From contig CM032807.1 in assembly GCA_019155185.1 (NCBI GenBank), positions 14,668,200 to 14,732,199 of the forward strand: a stretch of 64,000 nt of DNA, given 5' to 3'. The notes beneath the pieces were generated by a model. The model searched no databases and had not been told where the DNA came from. It saw only the letters and a program-made list of their open reading frames with translations. Both the position numbers and the translations under genes were made by a program. Source of the DNA: Beaufortia kweichowensis. Lineage: Eukaryota > Chordata > Actinopteri > Cypriniformes > Gastromyzontidae. Positions 1-12,435 of this stretch are shown here, piece by piece (position 1 is the stretch's first letter; every line of letters begins with the position of its first letter).

Positions 1-430
1 CAAAACAAATACAGTCCCCTAAGACAAGCACACGATGTTTGCGCAGAGTTATTACACTGTGAAAATTATCGTTGCTTGTTAATCGCTAATGCCAGATTAA
101 AGTATTTACAGAGACGTGGCTTGTCCTCCGTGGCGCGGTCTTTGTGCCTGTGGTTTTGCTTGATGCTTTCATCTTGATCAGCTAAAAATAAATCTGTTAG
201 CTCAAGACGGCCTAGGGAATGAGTGAAACGTATTAAAGACGTCTGAGATACAACGGTTGTAGTTCAATTACTGCATAAGTAATTTGCCTTTTATGTTATT
301 TAAATGCATTCATCTCAGTGCACTTTAAGTGCATATTTAAATATAATGTTTGATGCTGGAACTAGTGACTGAACAAGGCTGATATTTACTGATCATTTAA
401 TTGCCTCTTTTTTGTATACAGCTCAAGCCA

Positions 431-699
431 TTAAAGGGATAGTTCACCCCAAATTCTTTTATTATTTACTCCATATGTCATGTCAAACCTGTATGACTTT
501 CTTGCTTCAGCAGAACACAGAAGAAGATATTTAGCAAAACGCTGGTTACCGTTCACTTTTATAGTACGGACACAAGGTACAATGGAAGTCAATGGGTGCC
601 GGTAACCAGCATTTTGCAATATTTCTTCTGTGTTCCACAAAAGAAATAATCATATACAGGGTTTGAATGACACAATTTTGGGGTGAACTATCCCTTTAA
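431..699. repeat. Foldback DNA element (MITE-like)
   Basis: The ends are perfect inverted repeats: TTAAAGGGATAGTTCACC at 431 and its reverse complement ending at 699. The interior also folds back, with matching GGTTACCG-type and TTCTGTGTTC-type arms. Elements beginning and ending this way are very common in cyprinid genomes (general knowledge). Decayed relatives lie at 28419-29155, 33032-33371, 47549-47605 and 61432-61700. Confidence 0.8.
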
Positions 700-1488
700 A
701 ACAGTAATGTAGACAGGGATTTTTACACAGCGAAAAAGTATATATGTAACAAGACAATACATAGATCACTGTATAGCCCCACCCACATCGAAATCTCATT
801 GGTCCAAAATCCCACTCCACAAATCTGTACAAAAAGTATGAACTAAAATGCATTTTTTATTAAAAACTGTTTGCTCTTTTTTTGTAAAACATGATGCCAT
901 TTTGTGGAATTCCCTGTGTTTACTGTCATTGATGTTGAGCGAACGGCTGTTGGTTACACAATGCACAAAATCTAAATTGACTTTCCATAACACATCCAGG
1001 TATATTAATAATCTGATCAGACGGTATGTCTTTATCTCGATTGAGTTGGTACAGTTGTGTCCTGTATCCCACAGCCTTTGGCTCATGTGTTTCTCTAGAT
1101 GAGCTCTCCTGATCCCAGCTTGCAGTGCTGTGATTCTACTTTCCCTAAATGCAACTTGTTATAAAGCATGAGTTTACCTTGCAGTAAAATTTCAAACAGA
1201 AAAATTGTTTTTCCTCCTGTTTCTGAGATACACCCTCCTTTGTGCTGTCAATCTACTAACAGCAGATTAACAAAAACCTCAAAATGATGTTATTAGTTGG
1301 GAAGGTGGTGACTGTATAATGTCCCTCCTATGTTTGGACTCTTTGTATGTGTTTTCTCTTTTATTCTTGATATTATTTGTTTGTTTGTAAGTTTTTTTTT
1401 TCTTTTAATTTTATTGTTTTTTGTTTAGTCACACAAGTATACATATATATACATATACATTTTCCCCATTTGTTTGTATGTATATATA

Positions 1489-1508
1489 TGTGTGTGTGTG
1501 TGTGTGTG
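1489..1508. repeat. (TG)n microsatellite
   Basis: About ten TG units flanked by TATA-rich sequence. Confidence 0.9.
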
Positions 1509-2167
1509 TATTTTATATGTTTATTTATCCAAAACAGAATTCTATCCAAAATGCTGTATTTGCATATAGTTTTCATGTATCAGTCTGCTGAAAAGAAACA
1601 TTTGGATCATTTTGTGCTAAATGCTAAAATGTGAATAAATAAATATATAAATTGTATTTTAAGACAAATCTGTAGATTTGTTTAAAGAAATGTTATTAAA
1701 ATAAAATTGGGTCTGTGGGTATGAAGTGATCTAGATGTTTGGCTGGCTGTATTTTGGATGGAATTCTCTTTAAAGTTCAAATAACAGTAAATAAGTATAA
1801 ACGCTTTATGACTTTTATTTTCAACCTTGTTTAGTTTCTCTTTTTTCTTGATTAATTTACTCAATAATAAATCTGTGTCTAAATGTATTAACATTGCTTA
1901 TATATAGCTATATAAATCCATTTTGATCAAGGAAAAACAGAACTGGATTATAATTTCTCAGCACTATGTATAAACAGCCACTGTAATTGTACTGGTTAAC
2001 CCAGTTGGAAAAAGATCTAAATTGGTGATTAATCTAAATTGTGGAAACTGCATGGGACAGAAGTTGCAGCTTAGGGTCTGTAAGAGTGTCAGTCTTGAGT
2101 GCTATTTGATCTTGTAGATGGGCATGTATATGCTCATTGTTTGTATATCCCCATCCCTTCCTTACAG

Positions 2168-2277
2168 CCCAAAGCTCTATTGCCGCCCGACCGCTTCGTA
2201 CCGCCCTTACATGGACATGGCAACTGACGTACACGTTCACTTCCATCTATGTCATTTCCTACCTAGTCTGTTCATAG
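2168..2277 (+). CDS. nrxn3: Candidate alternative nrxn3 C-terminal exon (stop-containing)
   Basis: A strong acceptor (pyrimidine tract, then TTACAG ending at 2167) opens a frame entered after one base of a split codon. This is the same phase as the constitutive terminal exon at 4241. The frame runs 35 residues, starting QSSIAARPLRTALTWTWQLT and ending in a hydrophobic stretch ...YVISYLVCS, then stops at TAG 2275-2277. Neurexin 3 is known to use stop-containing or alternative exons at splice site 5 to make non-transmembrane forms. This exon has the right place and phase for that. Homology is not confirmed, and the open frame could be chance. Confidence 0.35.
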
Positions 2278-4240
2278 GCCCCTCCCTCTCTTTCTCTCGC
2301 CCCTCCCCTTCTCTTAACAACGGTAGAGTATGTACAGTCATTCAATCTTTCAAGAATTCACATGTAACAAAACAAAAAAAGATGTATCTGTAGATACGGA
2401 TAAAACAAAACGTTCTAAAGAAAAGTAACACAATGATGTACAGTTTTCTTTTGTAGAGAAAAGGATTTATTTATCAAAAATGAGCAGAATGGTGACATTT
2501 ATTTTTCATGTCATGGTGTGTGAATGTATGTGTCGTTGCCTCCCTGTACCATCTTGTCTAAGAAAAAGATCTGCTATATCAAATCCTAGGATAAATTGAT
2601 TGCTTAAAACTTGACGGATTAACCCCAAGCATTCTTACACAACTTTCTTTTGTAAATTTTTTTCTTCCTGCCAAATTCATGCGGGCAATTTGTTGATGTA
2701 AGTCACAGAACTGTTGCTATGCTTTCACACTTTGATGATTTGTTTTATAGGCTTTTCATTTTCAGACTAATTTCATTTTCTTTTTCTGTACCTACTACTC
2801 TCGTTTTGACTCTCTGTGCCTTTGGTTTGCGAATGTTTGCTCTAACCATTTACCGGTTGTTTGCATTGCTTTTTAATTTTTCTTTCCTGTACTTTTATTT
2901 CCTTTGGTTTTATTGTTTGAGACGTGCGTTGCCTTACGGTGCCCTTTGTTTGTAAGTGTGCAATGTAATCAGCAAAGCCACCTTGGCATAAGTTCAAGCA
3001 GTTTCAACCAACATCTGGATGTTTCTCGCATTATTCTTTAATATTGTTATTACCTTTTTGTTGAAACACAAACAGAACAAATCTCCATAAAGTATTGTTT
3101 CAGAATCCAATCTTACAAGTCACAGAATTTAATTAAATAAGAATAGTTTTATGAACATGTTATATAAACATTTGCTCTGTTCATTTTCATCAACGAAGCA
3201 CAACGTGTGTTAAAATAACACCATCGTCTTGACAGACCCGTCCATATGTACCATATGACATGAGAATTCACATGATATGAAGCATTCAGGTGTTGCTGAA
3301 CCGTTATGAGACTTGTGCCATCGTGGCAGTTTCATAGAAACTGTCAAAAGGCAATTGGCTTTCATCTCAAGTGTGACAGATTTAAAAGAGTAGACGAGTT
3401 ATACAGCCATTCTCTATAGTTTTGATAAGCCGCTCAGTAAATGAGAAATCTCAGTGCAATAATTGTATTTTTTATGAGTTACTCTCTTCATTGGTATTAG
3501 TGTTCGTTCATCAATTTAACATGATGCTAAATTTACAAAGTGAATTCACAATCTCCTGTGGCCAGTCGCTCTAAATGAATCTCTCAGTTTTGTAATTTTA
3601 TACTAGGTTTTACCTTCACTTGTTTGACCCATTACGGAGCAAATTTGATGCCTGTTTATAGTGTCATTTACTTGCACATGCTCTATGTGTTGTTTAAGGA
3701 TTCATGAATAACCTAAATAATTAAGAAAAATTACTTTAAAAATAGTTCCTGATCTTATAGATCTAGCAGTAGGTTGTGAAAGACTACACCGTTAATGCAT
3801 TAATTGAGTCAGGCAAATAGCAATTGGCTTTTGGGGAATAAGATTTATAATAAGCCTTGTTTAAATAGTAATAGATATTTACTTAATTTATATCTTAATG
3901 TCAAAGAGTTTTGTTCATTTGGATTGTGGGTACATAAGATGAATTTTTCTCTTTTCCTCTATACAGTATGTTAAGGTCAGCTGAATAAGCCAGTAGGAAA
4001 GCTCAATCCCTGCATGTCCCATCAAGCCTTTTGATACGACAATCCTCACATTTCCATGTTCTCTTTCAGTTCTTTTTGTGGTCTTGGTTTGTTTGGCCAT
4101 CGGTATAGATTAGTGTTTTGTCATCATATTTTTTTTCAGATATTCTTGCTTTGCTTTATATGGTCACGTGCAATTGCCTGTTTGTGAGCAGCACAGAGAA
4201 TTTCGAACGGAAGCTAATTTCTACTTTTTTTGCTTCGCAG
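2278..4240 (+). other. nrxn3: nrxn3 last intron
   Basis: Non-coding, AT-rich intron ending in the acceptor TTCGCAG just before 4241. No repeat copy or coding exon is recognised inside it. The only longer frames (around 2719-2955 and 3915-4100) have low-complexity hydrophobic or frame-shadow content. Confidence 0.65.
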
Positions 4241-5190
4241 GAGGGGAGTTAGTCATCCCCATTCTAGTCGAGGATCCCATAGATATCCCCCCCGTTTCCA
4301 CCCGATTCCCTTTCATCCCTCTTCCCCCAACCCTTCACCCCGTCCTCACCATTATTGAAACCACCAAAGAGTCCCTGTCAATTGCCACCGAGGCGGGGGT
4401 ACCTTGCTTGTCGGACCGAGGCAGCGATGATTGTGATGATGATGATGGTGATGATGATGGTGATGGCTTGGTGATATCGGGGTTTGGCTCAGGGGAGGCC
4501 TTCGACTCGAGCCTCCCCCCCACTGACGATGAAGATTTTTACACCACCTTCTCCCTGGTAACAGATAAGATCTTGACCACGTCGACCTACGAAGGTGGCT
4601 ACAAAGCTCTCGCGCCCAAGTGGGAGGTAAAGGACTTTAAGCCTAGCAAGGCCTCTGAGGCGGGCAGGACTACCATCGTCCCGCCTGTGCCCGACCTCAG
4701 AAGCTCGTCGCCCGTCACGCCCGAGACCGCTCCCAAAATCCCCGCCGGAAAAATGAACAACCGCGAGGTCAAACCCCAACCGGACATAGTGTTGCTACCA
4801 CTCCCCACGTCTTACGACACAGACGGCACCAAACCCAGAGGGCCGTACGTCACCCAGCCCATGTTACGTGGCATCCCCAGCGCCCTGCCCACCGTGCCGG
4901 GTATCAGGAGAGTGCCCCCCGGTGCCTCGGAGGTGATACGCGAGTCCAGCAGCACCACGGGCATGGTGGTGGGTATCGTCTCCGCCGCCGCCCTGTGCAT
5001 CCTCATTCTCCTCTATGCCATGTATAAATACAGGAACAGGGACGAGGGCTCTTATCAGGTAGATGAAACGAGGAACTACATCAGCAATTCGGCACAGAAC
5101 AACGGTACCCTAGTGAAAGACAAACAGCCCAGCACTAAGGGCGCCAGCAACAAGAGACCCAAAGATAAGGACAAGGAATACTATGTATAA
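4241..5190 (+). CDS. nrxn3: Neurexin 3, terminal exon (stalk, membrane segment, cytoplasmic tail)
   Basis: Last coding exon of the presynaptic adhesion receptor neurexin 3. It is entered after one base of a codon (acceptor GCAG at 4237-4240) and gives about 315 residues to TAA 5188-5190. It opens [12 protein letters not shown], then a Thr/Pro-rich stalk, an acidic Asp run (about 4426-4470) followed by [16 protein letters not shown] and [17 protein letters not shown], a juxtamembrane [12 protein letters not shown], a single membrane helix ([20 protein letters not shown]), the cytoplasmic [17 protein letters not shown], and a C-terminal KEYYV PDZ ligand for CASK/Mint-type partners. The long acidic stalk is specific to NRXN3 among neurexins. 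The LNS and EGF domains lie on upstream exons outside the window. The exon is far more GC-rich than its flanks. The open frame continues upstream of 4241, but that part is intron. Confidence 0.95.
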
Positions 5191-6061
5191 AACGAAATCC
5201 CATTTCGGACTGGGAACAGTGATTTCACACAGAAAATCCTTTAAGAACTCAATCGCGCTGAGTCGAAATGAACCCGTTTCTGAGTTCTGTGATCTGAAGC
5301 ACACTTAAAACGGTAAGCGGAGGGAGAAGGCAAGAAGGACATCGGGGACCTGGATACCGTACTTTCTGTCTGGTTGTGGGACAGTACCAGTGTAAAATAT
5401 CTCATTGTTACATTGTTATCCCTCAAGTGACTTTCTGAGGTACGAAAATCCTTGGTGTAAAAAAAGATGAAAGAAAAAAAAACAAAGCAACCCTTGTCCA
5501 TTGTAATCCTGTACAAAACAACGATGATCATGGGTCATGATTTTGGGCATGCATGTGACGTGTGTGATGTAGTACTGATATCTTTGCAAAGATGAGAAAA
5601 GAGGATGTGTTGGTGTGGGGAAATTTGCCATAAAAACAGTGCTTTGCTAACCCACGATGAAGGAAAAATGGTCCATGTTTTTAATTGTGTTGGAATATGT
5701 GTTTCAGGGGTTTACAATGGTAAAGGACAGATTAACTGTTTCAGTTTTTTATTAACATTTTTTTTCTCGGTTAACGTTCTCATTTTTCCTTTCATTTCTT
5801 TGTCCTTTTTTCTTTTGCCGACTCGCTTTAACATTCATATGCTACGTGAAAGACATCTTTTCCATATGGCTTTACAGTCGATTAAATGCAAGATTTCTTT
5901 TCAGTCATGAGCGCTACACACACCTCACATGATATGGAGCGACTGTAAGCGAAGCAATCTGATGTATGACAGAGGGCTGGATCTAAATTTATTTGCAGAC
6001 GTTTAGTCCGATGTGAACAAGTGTATATTTCATGTCACAGTCAACTGTGTCAAACAATAAA
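5191..6061 (+). other. nrxn3: nrxn3 3' UTR
   Basis: Non-coding sequence directly after the nrxn3 stop, T-rich in its second half and ending at the first good polyadenylation signal. The 3' UTR may be longer: other AATAAA-type hexamers occur near 7075 and 7376. Confidence 0.6.
6056..6061 (+). terminator. nrxn3: nrxn3 candidate polyadenylation signal
   Basis: Canonical AATAAA about 870 bases after the stop codon, followed by T/G-rich sequence. Use of this site is not shown by sequence alone. Confidence 0.5.
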
Positions 6062-6188
6062 TATGTTTACATATTTTGTTACATCATAGCTGTGGTACTT
6101 TGTAGCTCATTATTGTACGTAAGTTGATTTTGATTTTCACACTCTTTTTTGTACAAATTTAACATACGATTTAGTTTGTTGTGGTTCA

Positions 6189-6891
6189 TACGGTGGGGTT
6201 CAAAAGTCTACGAACACTGAAAATAAGATTCAAAGTCTAACATGGGCATTGGAATAAACTTAAATGACTTCTGCTTATTAAATCTACATTACATGTGTTT
6301 GCGTTTACATGCATTGTGTCGGCGGCTTATATCAACCCCTATATACTGTATGTGTGATTCGATCAGCAAGAAGCTTTCTGTCGAACTTCCTACACAAAAA
6401 GACTGTTGGGGAAATTAATCTTGCAGCATTTCCATAGTTCAGCATTTTAATAAGCAACAAAATAAACGCAAAAAATTTGATGATTGATTCTCTAGTTTGA
6501 TTGCTAAAATGTACTATTTCTGGACATGATAATTAAATTATTCTTGACAGAAATTCTACCTTCTTTGTAACGCATTATATATTTTGCAGGTTATGTGTTT
6601 ACATGCCACATTCTCTGCCAGAGACCAAACTGCTTTCTCTTTATGCTTAAAAAAGTGTTATCAGCATATACGTTTACTTCATATTTTTATGCGCCTCTTT
6701 CTGCCAAACGCCCGGAATAAGCCGTTTTCTTAAATGCATGTAAATGTAATCCATGTCAGTGTCATGCAAAAGTAGAAATACCAAATACTAAAAAAATTGA
6801 AAATGATGTCATCAGCATAACAAATTTGTAATTGAGGATTCTGTATTAAATTTGAAAAAATTTTCCTTAAGACGTTTGGACCGCACTGTAT
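6189..6891. repeat. Tc1-like non-autonomous element with nested foldback
   Basis: The left end (TACGGTGGGGTTCAAAAGTC) and the right end (GACGTTTGGACCGCACTGTA) are imperfect inverted repeats flanked by TA, as in Tc1/mariner derivatives. Inside, 6304-6330 and 6717-6744 (TTTACATGCA...CGGCTTAT and its complement) form a second inverted pair, suggesting one element inserted in another. No transposase frame remains. Confidence 0.55.
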
Positions 6892-7536
6892 ATACATAAG
6901 TGTTATGAAAGAGTATTGTTTGATTAATCCATCTTGAGGGAGTCACATGTATGAGTACAACTGAAAGATGTCAGTGGATAGAAATTGCCCTTCACACTTG
7001 TATTAAGGCTCCACTGGTTATTTTACTACTGGTTCTTGTTTTGGTTTTTTTAAAAAGGTTACAAGAGCTCACATAATAAAGGTGGATGATGGATTCACAC
7101 TGCTGCCACATGTCTGGAGTTAAAGATGATTTGTTTTTAGTTTTTGTTTCATTCTGTGTATTTATGATTTTTCATCATGTTCCGCAGTTATATGTGTAGT
7201 TTTTAGGTTTATGACCATTTGTGCTGGCAGTAGTTGGAATTTGTCATCTTTTCTACTCATGTTTATTTATTGTTTGGTTATCACAGCACTCTGGTTTGTG
7301 TGCCGTCATTTTGTGTTCTTTGTTTCTCAGTTCGTCGATTATTGTTTTCACTCTTGACTTTCAGCTATGTCCAGCAATAAAATGTTCCCAGTTGTTTTCA
7401 GCTATTGTGATAATTTGCTGTTTCTTCACATCCTGTAAATGAAATTACAGGACAGTACAGCAATATGTTTTTTACCACATACAATTTTCACTAATAATCG
7501 AGACAAGTTTACCATGAGCTCAGAGGTTGTCAAAGT

Positions 7537-7541
<5 letters not shown>

Positions 7542-7569
<28 letters not shown>
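7542..7569. repeat. (TA)n microsatellite
   Basis: About 14 uninterrupted TA units, followed by a short GA run near 7590. Confidence 0.95.
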
Positions 7570-7573
<4 letters not shown>

Positions 7574-8362
7574 CAAAGTTATGTATATATAGAGAGAGAG
7601 TATAATAATTATATATTAAACTTCGATAAAGTGCAGAGAAATCCAAAGCAAAGGTGCTGTGACCATGGAACTAAAAGTGAAATACCATGAAATCCCATCA
7701 GAAGGGTTCAACAGGACCCGCTTACTACCATGATGCGCTGCAAATGATATAATGATGGGTCTAGTCTCTAAAACTGCTCTTTTTGTTAAGTATTTTACAG
7801 TTTTGTTAAGTGTGTTTTCAGTGATTTTTTTTTTTTTCCCACAAAACAATTATTTCGATTATTAGTCAGATTTGAGTATTTTAAATCTATGTTCACCGTT
7901 CATCCTTTTTTATCCTTCTGTTCTCTAAAAATACATTTACAGTCCACCCTGAAGCATTTCAGAATGCCATTCATTCAGTGCTTAATGCTAGACTTGTTCA
8001 TGTACCTAGACATGTGCAGATTCAGCATAAAGAGGTGATTTTTTTATATGCGTTGTTTACAGACATTGATGTACAGTACAAGACTGTGAGTGTTTTTCCC
8101 CATGCAGAAACCCTTGTGAGTTAAACACATTTTTGATATTACCCGTTTGGGAGATTTTAATTCACACAGAAGCCACATAAAAGTGGCGAATATAATGTGC
8201 TTACACAGACATTTTAATGCCCCATAGAAACGATCTAAACGTTTGTGTTGTAATATTACAGGCTTGCTTGCATGTTCATTATAGACAGCAAACCAAAAAC
8301 TCTGAATAACATGAGAGGAGAGCAGTCTTTGCCAGTCCAGCTGTGATATAAAGCTATATTTT

Positions 8363-8500
8363 ATTTCATTTATGCATTTTATAATTGTGCATTTGGGAGA
8401 CGCTTTTATCCAAAGTGACTTACGGTGCATTATACTATACTATACTATTTTTTATGAGTATCTGTAATCCCTGGGATCAAACCCATGATCTTGCCATGCT
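8363..8500 (+). repeat. SINE-like fish repeat fragment
   Basis: Contains GGGAGACGCTTTTATCCAAA, GTGACTTACGGTGCA and then CCCTGGGATCAAACCCATGA. These blocks are typical of a dispersed teleost SINE-type repeat known from many fish genomes. A second copy is split by a hAT element at 23790-24310, and a short tail piece lies at 45808-45850. Confidence 0.65.
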
Positions 8501-9390
8501 CACTGAAGCCCTACTTTTTTTTTTAAACAATTCTGAAATGTAGAACTTGAATGCACATTAAGTCCCTTTGGATATAGAGAGCTACAGGGAAGACATATTT
8601 TTGACATATATTCCCTCAACAAAAAGCAGATTTTTCCTATACTTTATGCTTTTGGATTATCGCAAAAAATACGCTCTGCAACTAAAAAAGGTTTATGATA
8701 CTTACACGTTTTGTCTATTAGGATAATCTTTACAAATAAATATAACATGTATGAATTTTAAAGCCTAAATACAATCGGCAGAGATAAAAAGCATAACTCT
8801 ACAAACAGACTATTCCACGAACACTCGACATCAGCGTCGCCACCACAAAACTTCTGACAACTTTTTCAAACTGGATGAATCGGCATCCAAACTTTTTGAG
8901 ATTTGAGTCCAAGGTGGGGTTTTTTTTTATATATGCGTGATGACGTTTAATATTCTCCAACTGTTTCGCAACTGCTTTTAAAAGACGTGTTAAAGCTTTA
9001 AAAACTCACTAGTGGAGCATTACAGGTGAGTTTTATGTCATGTCAACATGAAAATATTTCGACGATTTATTAACCACAGACCTTACTTAAAGCATTTCAC
9101 TAAAAACATAAAACCTCTTTGCCTACAAAAATGTGTCATCCCTGCAGCACTTTATTAGCATGAACACAGAATATTAGCAACATTTATATTAATGTTTTAT
9201 TGCCTGGAATGAAGAAAAATAGTTCCACATACAAGAACACTATAAAGCGGGCGGTCACATGTGCTTTACTGCAGATATAGATACATATAAATATAGATAC
9301 TGTAAATATCTATTATATCTAAATTATTGTATAATATAGATACAATAAAACATCACTTTTCTAATGTGATTATAAAGATTTTCTATTACA

Positions 9391-9839
9391 TACAGTACCA
9401 GTCCAAAGCTTTGAAACACTTATTGTTGTTTAGATGTTTTTTCACATTTTAGAATAGCAGTAAACTCATTAAAACCTTGAAATAACACAATTGTAACAGC
9501 AGGAATTATGTTGTGACTAAAATCATCCAAAATAAATGAACACTATGTTATATTCGATCATCTTCAAAAGTAGTCACCCTTTGTGTAGAATTTGAAAAAT
9601 CATACAATTGACATTTTATCATTCAGCTTCTAAAGAAATCAACAACACTAAAGACATTTCTATCTTGCTGGATTGGCTGATTTTGAATCATTATTTGATC
9701 CATTTAAAAAAAAAAATTCAGTTTTCAAATTAAAGAAATAAATATATTGGCACAATTATATGTTTGTCTTTAAAAGTAATTTCAAACATTGAAATATACA
9801 TGTTTGTTAACTGTGGCTAAACCTTTGATTTGTACTGTA
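9391..9839. repeat. Tc1-like MITE
   Basis: It begins TACAGTACCAGTCCAAAGCT and ends ...CCTTTGATTTGTACTGTA, which are inverted repeats starting with TA. The inner sequence (AAAAGTAGTCACCCTTTG) resembles the flanks of full-length fish Tc1 relatives. No transposase is left. Confidence 0.7.
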
Positions 9840-9974
9840 TATATTTGTATTTTTTACACATATTTTACAGTATGTAATGATTGAGGACAGAAGAAAGTAG
9901 TAATAGGTTACATGTCTATCTATATTGTATAGCTAGGTAACACCGAGCACATTATCGGTGGCACTCCAAGGGCA

Positions 9975-10440
9975 GCTCAATAATCAATAATGCCATCAGT
10001 GTCTAAAATCAGAGATTGAGGATCTATCGTAAGTGACTTGGAAAAACAGATTAATAGATTGCGCGCTGTCATTGAGAAGCCTAATACTTCCCAAGTGGAA
10101 ACGTGGCGATGAGCAATTATATTCTTCCCACTTTCATTATCTACTGATTTATTTGACAGTCCCACTGCATTATTAAATGAAACATGGCCAGTGCATCATG
10201 TGATCTCAGTGATATCAGATCAGTGTTGTGGTTAATGTTGATTAATGAAATGAGAGCATGCAATCAGCCCTCATCATACTGCAGCTGGAGCCCAAATGGA
10301 GCGTTTGATGAGCTCTCAGCGACGCTAATAAACGTCCGTTTTACCAGCGCTGGCCAAAACTGTGGGAAGCTGCAATTATGAGCACTAAGTCAATGACATC
10401 TCAGACTGATGAGATTAACCAGTCCCTCGTCATTTTGGCC
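9975..10440. other. Candidate conserved non-coding (enhancer-like) block
   Basis: A repeat-free block with unusually even base composition for this region and many homeodomain-type cores (ATTA/TAAT, TTGACAG, TGATTAAT) and E-box-like motifs. It has no coding frame of note. It resembles the conserved non-coding elements common around developmental genes, but conservation cannot be tested from one sequence. Confidence 0.3.
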
Positions 10441-10614
10441 AGAAAGTTCTAATGAAATTCGTCACAGGTTCTTGAGTACTGGAACAAAAGTGGAAAAAAC
10501 AAAGTTTATGTATCAAAAAAATGGTTTCTTTCTTAGCAGTTTGTAGAGCACAAGGGTTTGATTCCCAGGGAAACTAACAAAATGTAGATCTTAAATGCAC
10601 TGTAAGTTTCTATG

Positions 10615-10940
10615 CGTAAAAGTGTCAAACGCATTAAAAATGTTGCAAAAGTCCACATTCCTTATGAATGAAATACAAATGAAAATAAAACATGAAAATT
10701 AAAATAAAATAACCATGTTATGTTCTTTGAAGAGTCATCTCTTCTCCATTTGTTGGGTATTATGGTTTCTGTTTGTGCATTTTTGTCTCACACATGTATA
10801 TCTCTCTTCTCTGAAATAAAAAATATATGTGTATAGAGTAATATTTTTTGGACTTTTTTGGGTTTATAAAAAATATAAATGGTTTAATATATTGGTATTA
10901 AATATATTCTGTGAGAATTTATATTTCAAGTTTTGACTGA
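10615..10940 (+). repeat. Dispersed repeat family X, copy 1
   Basis: Shares TCCATTTGTTGGGTATTAT, ATGTTCTTTGAAGA and TATTGGTATTAAATA-type blocks, in the same order, with the copies at 16235-16395 and 53595-53935. No terminal inverted repeats or coding frame was recognised. The family is not one I can name. Confidence 0.6.
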
Positions 10941-12044
10941 AAATTGCACAACCATAACACTGTACTTGCTCATATATATTTTATACTATATAAAGTATTG
11001 TAGTATGAAATGATGACAGCTGATTTTAGAAGTCGTAAATGATAGTAATCATCAACGATTTAAAGCTAATGAAAGGTGAATGTGTAAAATGTGTTTATCA
11101 CAAATCAGTGGTGTGCAGAATACTGAAAGGAAAATTCAATTACCACTGTCTAACAGGCTTCACTTTAAGACACTAAATTTAATTCAGAAATGACAGAAAA
11201 AGTATTACGGTTATCTTCCACAAACAAGCTTGTTCAAGTTTTCTGTCTCTAAATTGTACTCAACTGCTGTTCTCTTTTAAATTGGACACCGTTACTTCCA
11301 AGAACAATTCAGTCTTTTTTAGAACAAAAGCCTATAATTCCAAACCTTCTTTCCAGTTCGTTCAGGCGAGCGGCTGTTATTGTGGAGTGAGATAATCAAA
11401 GTTGGCAGCTAAATGTGGAGGTTGATGACCTGGTGGTTTGTAAAAAGGTCAAAGCATCAACCAGCTCTAACTTTGATGTCAGCCTATGTCCATCTTCATT
11501 TTTCAAAGATTTTCCATCACTCTTGCCTGATACAGTAGACTCTGCAGACATTCACTACATAAAACTGTAATAGATGACTATATGGTTATATCATGACAGC
11601 TTCCTAAAGCTTTTTGTCACATTGCAACATACTGCTTGATTTGATTCCAAATCAAAGTCATGAGAACAGTAGTAGAAGTACACCATTATTCACAAATTAT
11701 ACAAGTTTTATACAAAGGAGTAATACAAAGTTTGTGGAAATGTCATGAATGCAACCATGTTAACCTTTGTCAAGTTTAATCCAAAACATTTGGAACATTT
11801 TTCAATACACATTTATTACCTTAAAATTTAATATACATTTCATATTTATTGTGTGGAACAAAGTGTTATTCCTTTATGATTATTTGAAAATTTTGTTTAT
11901 AGAAATCCAGAAAAAAAAAAAAATCAAAATTTCATCTTTTGTCCCAATTTGCTTTTTCAGTATCTTATTATTTTCCAAGATTTAAATATGATTTTTAACG
12001 CGTTCTTAGATTTTTTTAACCTGGAAGGTTAGGGTACAGTCACA

Positions 12045-12435
12045 TATCCAGTTTGATAGAACCGTGTTGACTAAATGTACATCTAGTCATCATCCCTTCT
12101 ATGCTCATGAAACATGAAAGAGTAAAAAGACAAAAAAGACGAAGAGATGATGAAGAAAACCTAGCAATCCCATCTCTTGCCGTGGCACGGCTGTGACTCG
12201 CATTGAATTGACAGTGATGTATTTTGTCTGGGAGGCTGCGGTATGGCATTTGCTGGTGTGATTGGATTCAATGAGAATCCCAATGAAGGTGCGAGTATTG
12301 CAAACGAACACTCCCATGGCACGGAAATCAGTCACTGTTGATTTCAGCTCGGGCGATGGAAATACGCTATCACAGTGGGATCCCGCTGTAATAACACATC
12401 CACCCGCCAACATCAGACTGCATACAGCTGCATCC
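12045..12435. other. Candidate conserved non-coding block
   Basis: Repeat-free, moderately GC-rich and CpG-containing sequence inside an AT-rich region, with open frames on both strands and no splice logic. It looks like regulatory rather than coding sequence. This is inference from composition only. Confidence 0.25.

Larger units (their letters stand above)
1..2167 (+). other. nrxn3: nrxn3 intron sequence (left part)
   Basis: AT-rich non-coding sequence upstream of the nrxn3 terminal exon. It contains a foldback element at 431-699, a TG microsatellite at about 1489-1508 and no open frame with coding character. It is assigned to a nrxn3 intron because the next convincing exon (4241) starts in mid-codon and needs an exon to the left of the window. 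Confidence 0.7.

Noticed and set aside
2719..2955. Hydrophobic 78-codon ORF in the nrxn3 intron
   Set aside because: T-rich low-complexity sequence gives Phe/Leu-rich translation. No other support.
4335..5006. Several minus-strand ORFs under the nrxn3 exon
   Set aside because: Frame shadows of a GC-rich real exon.
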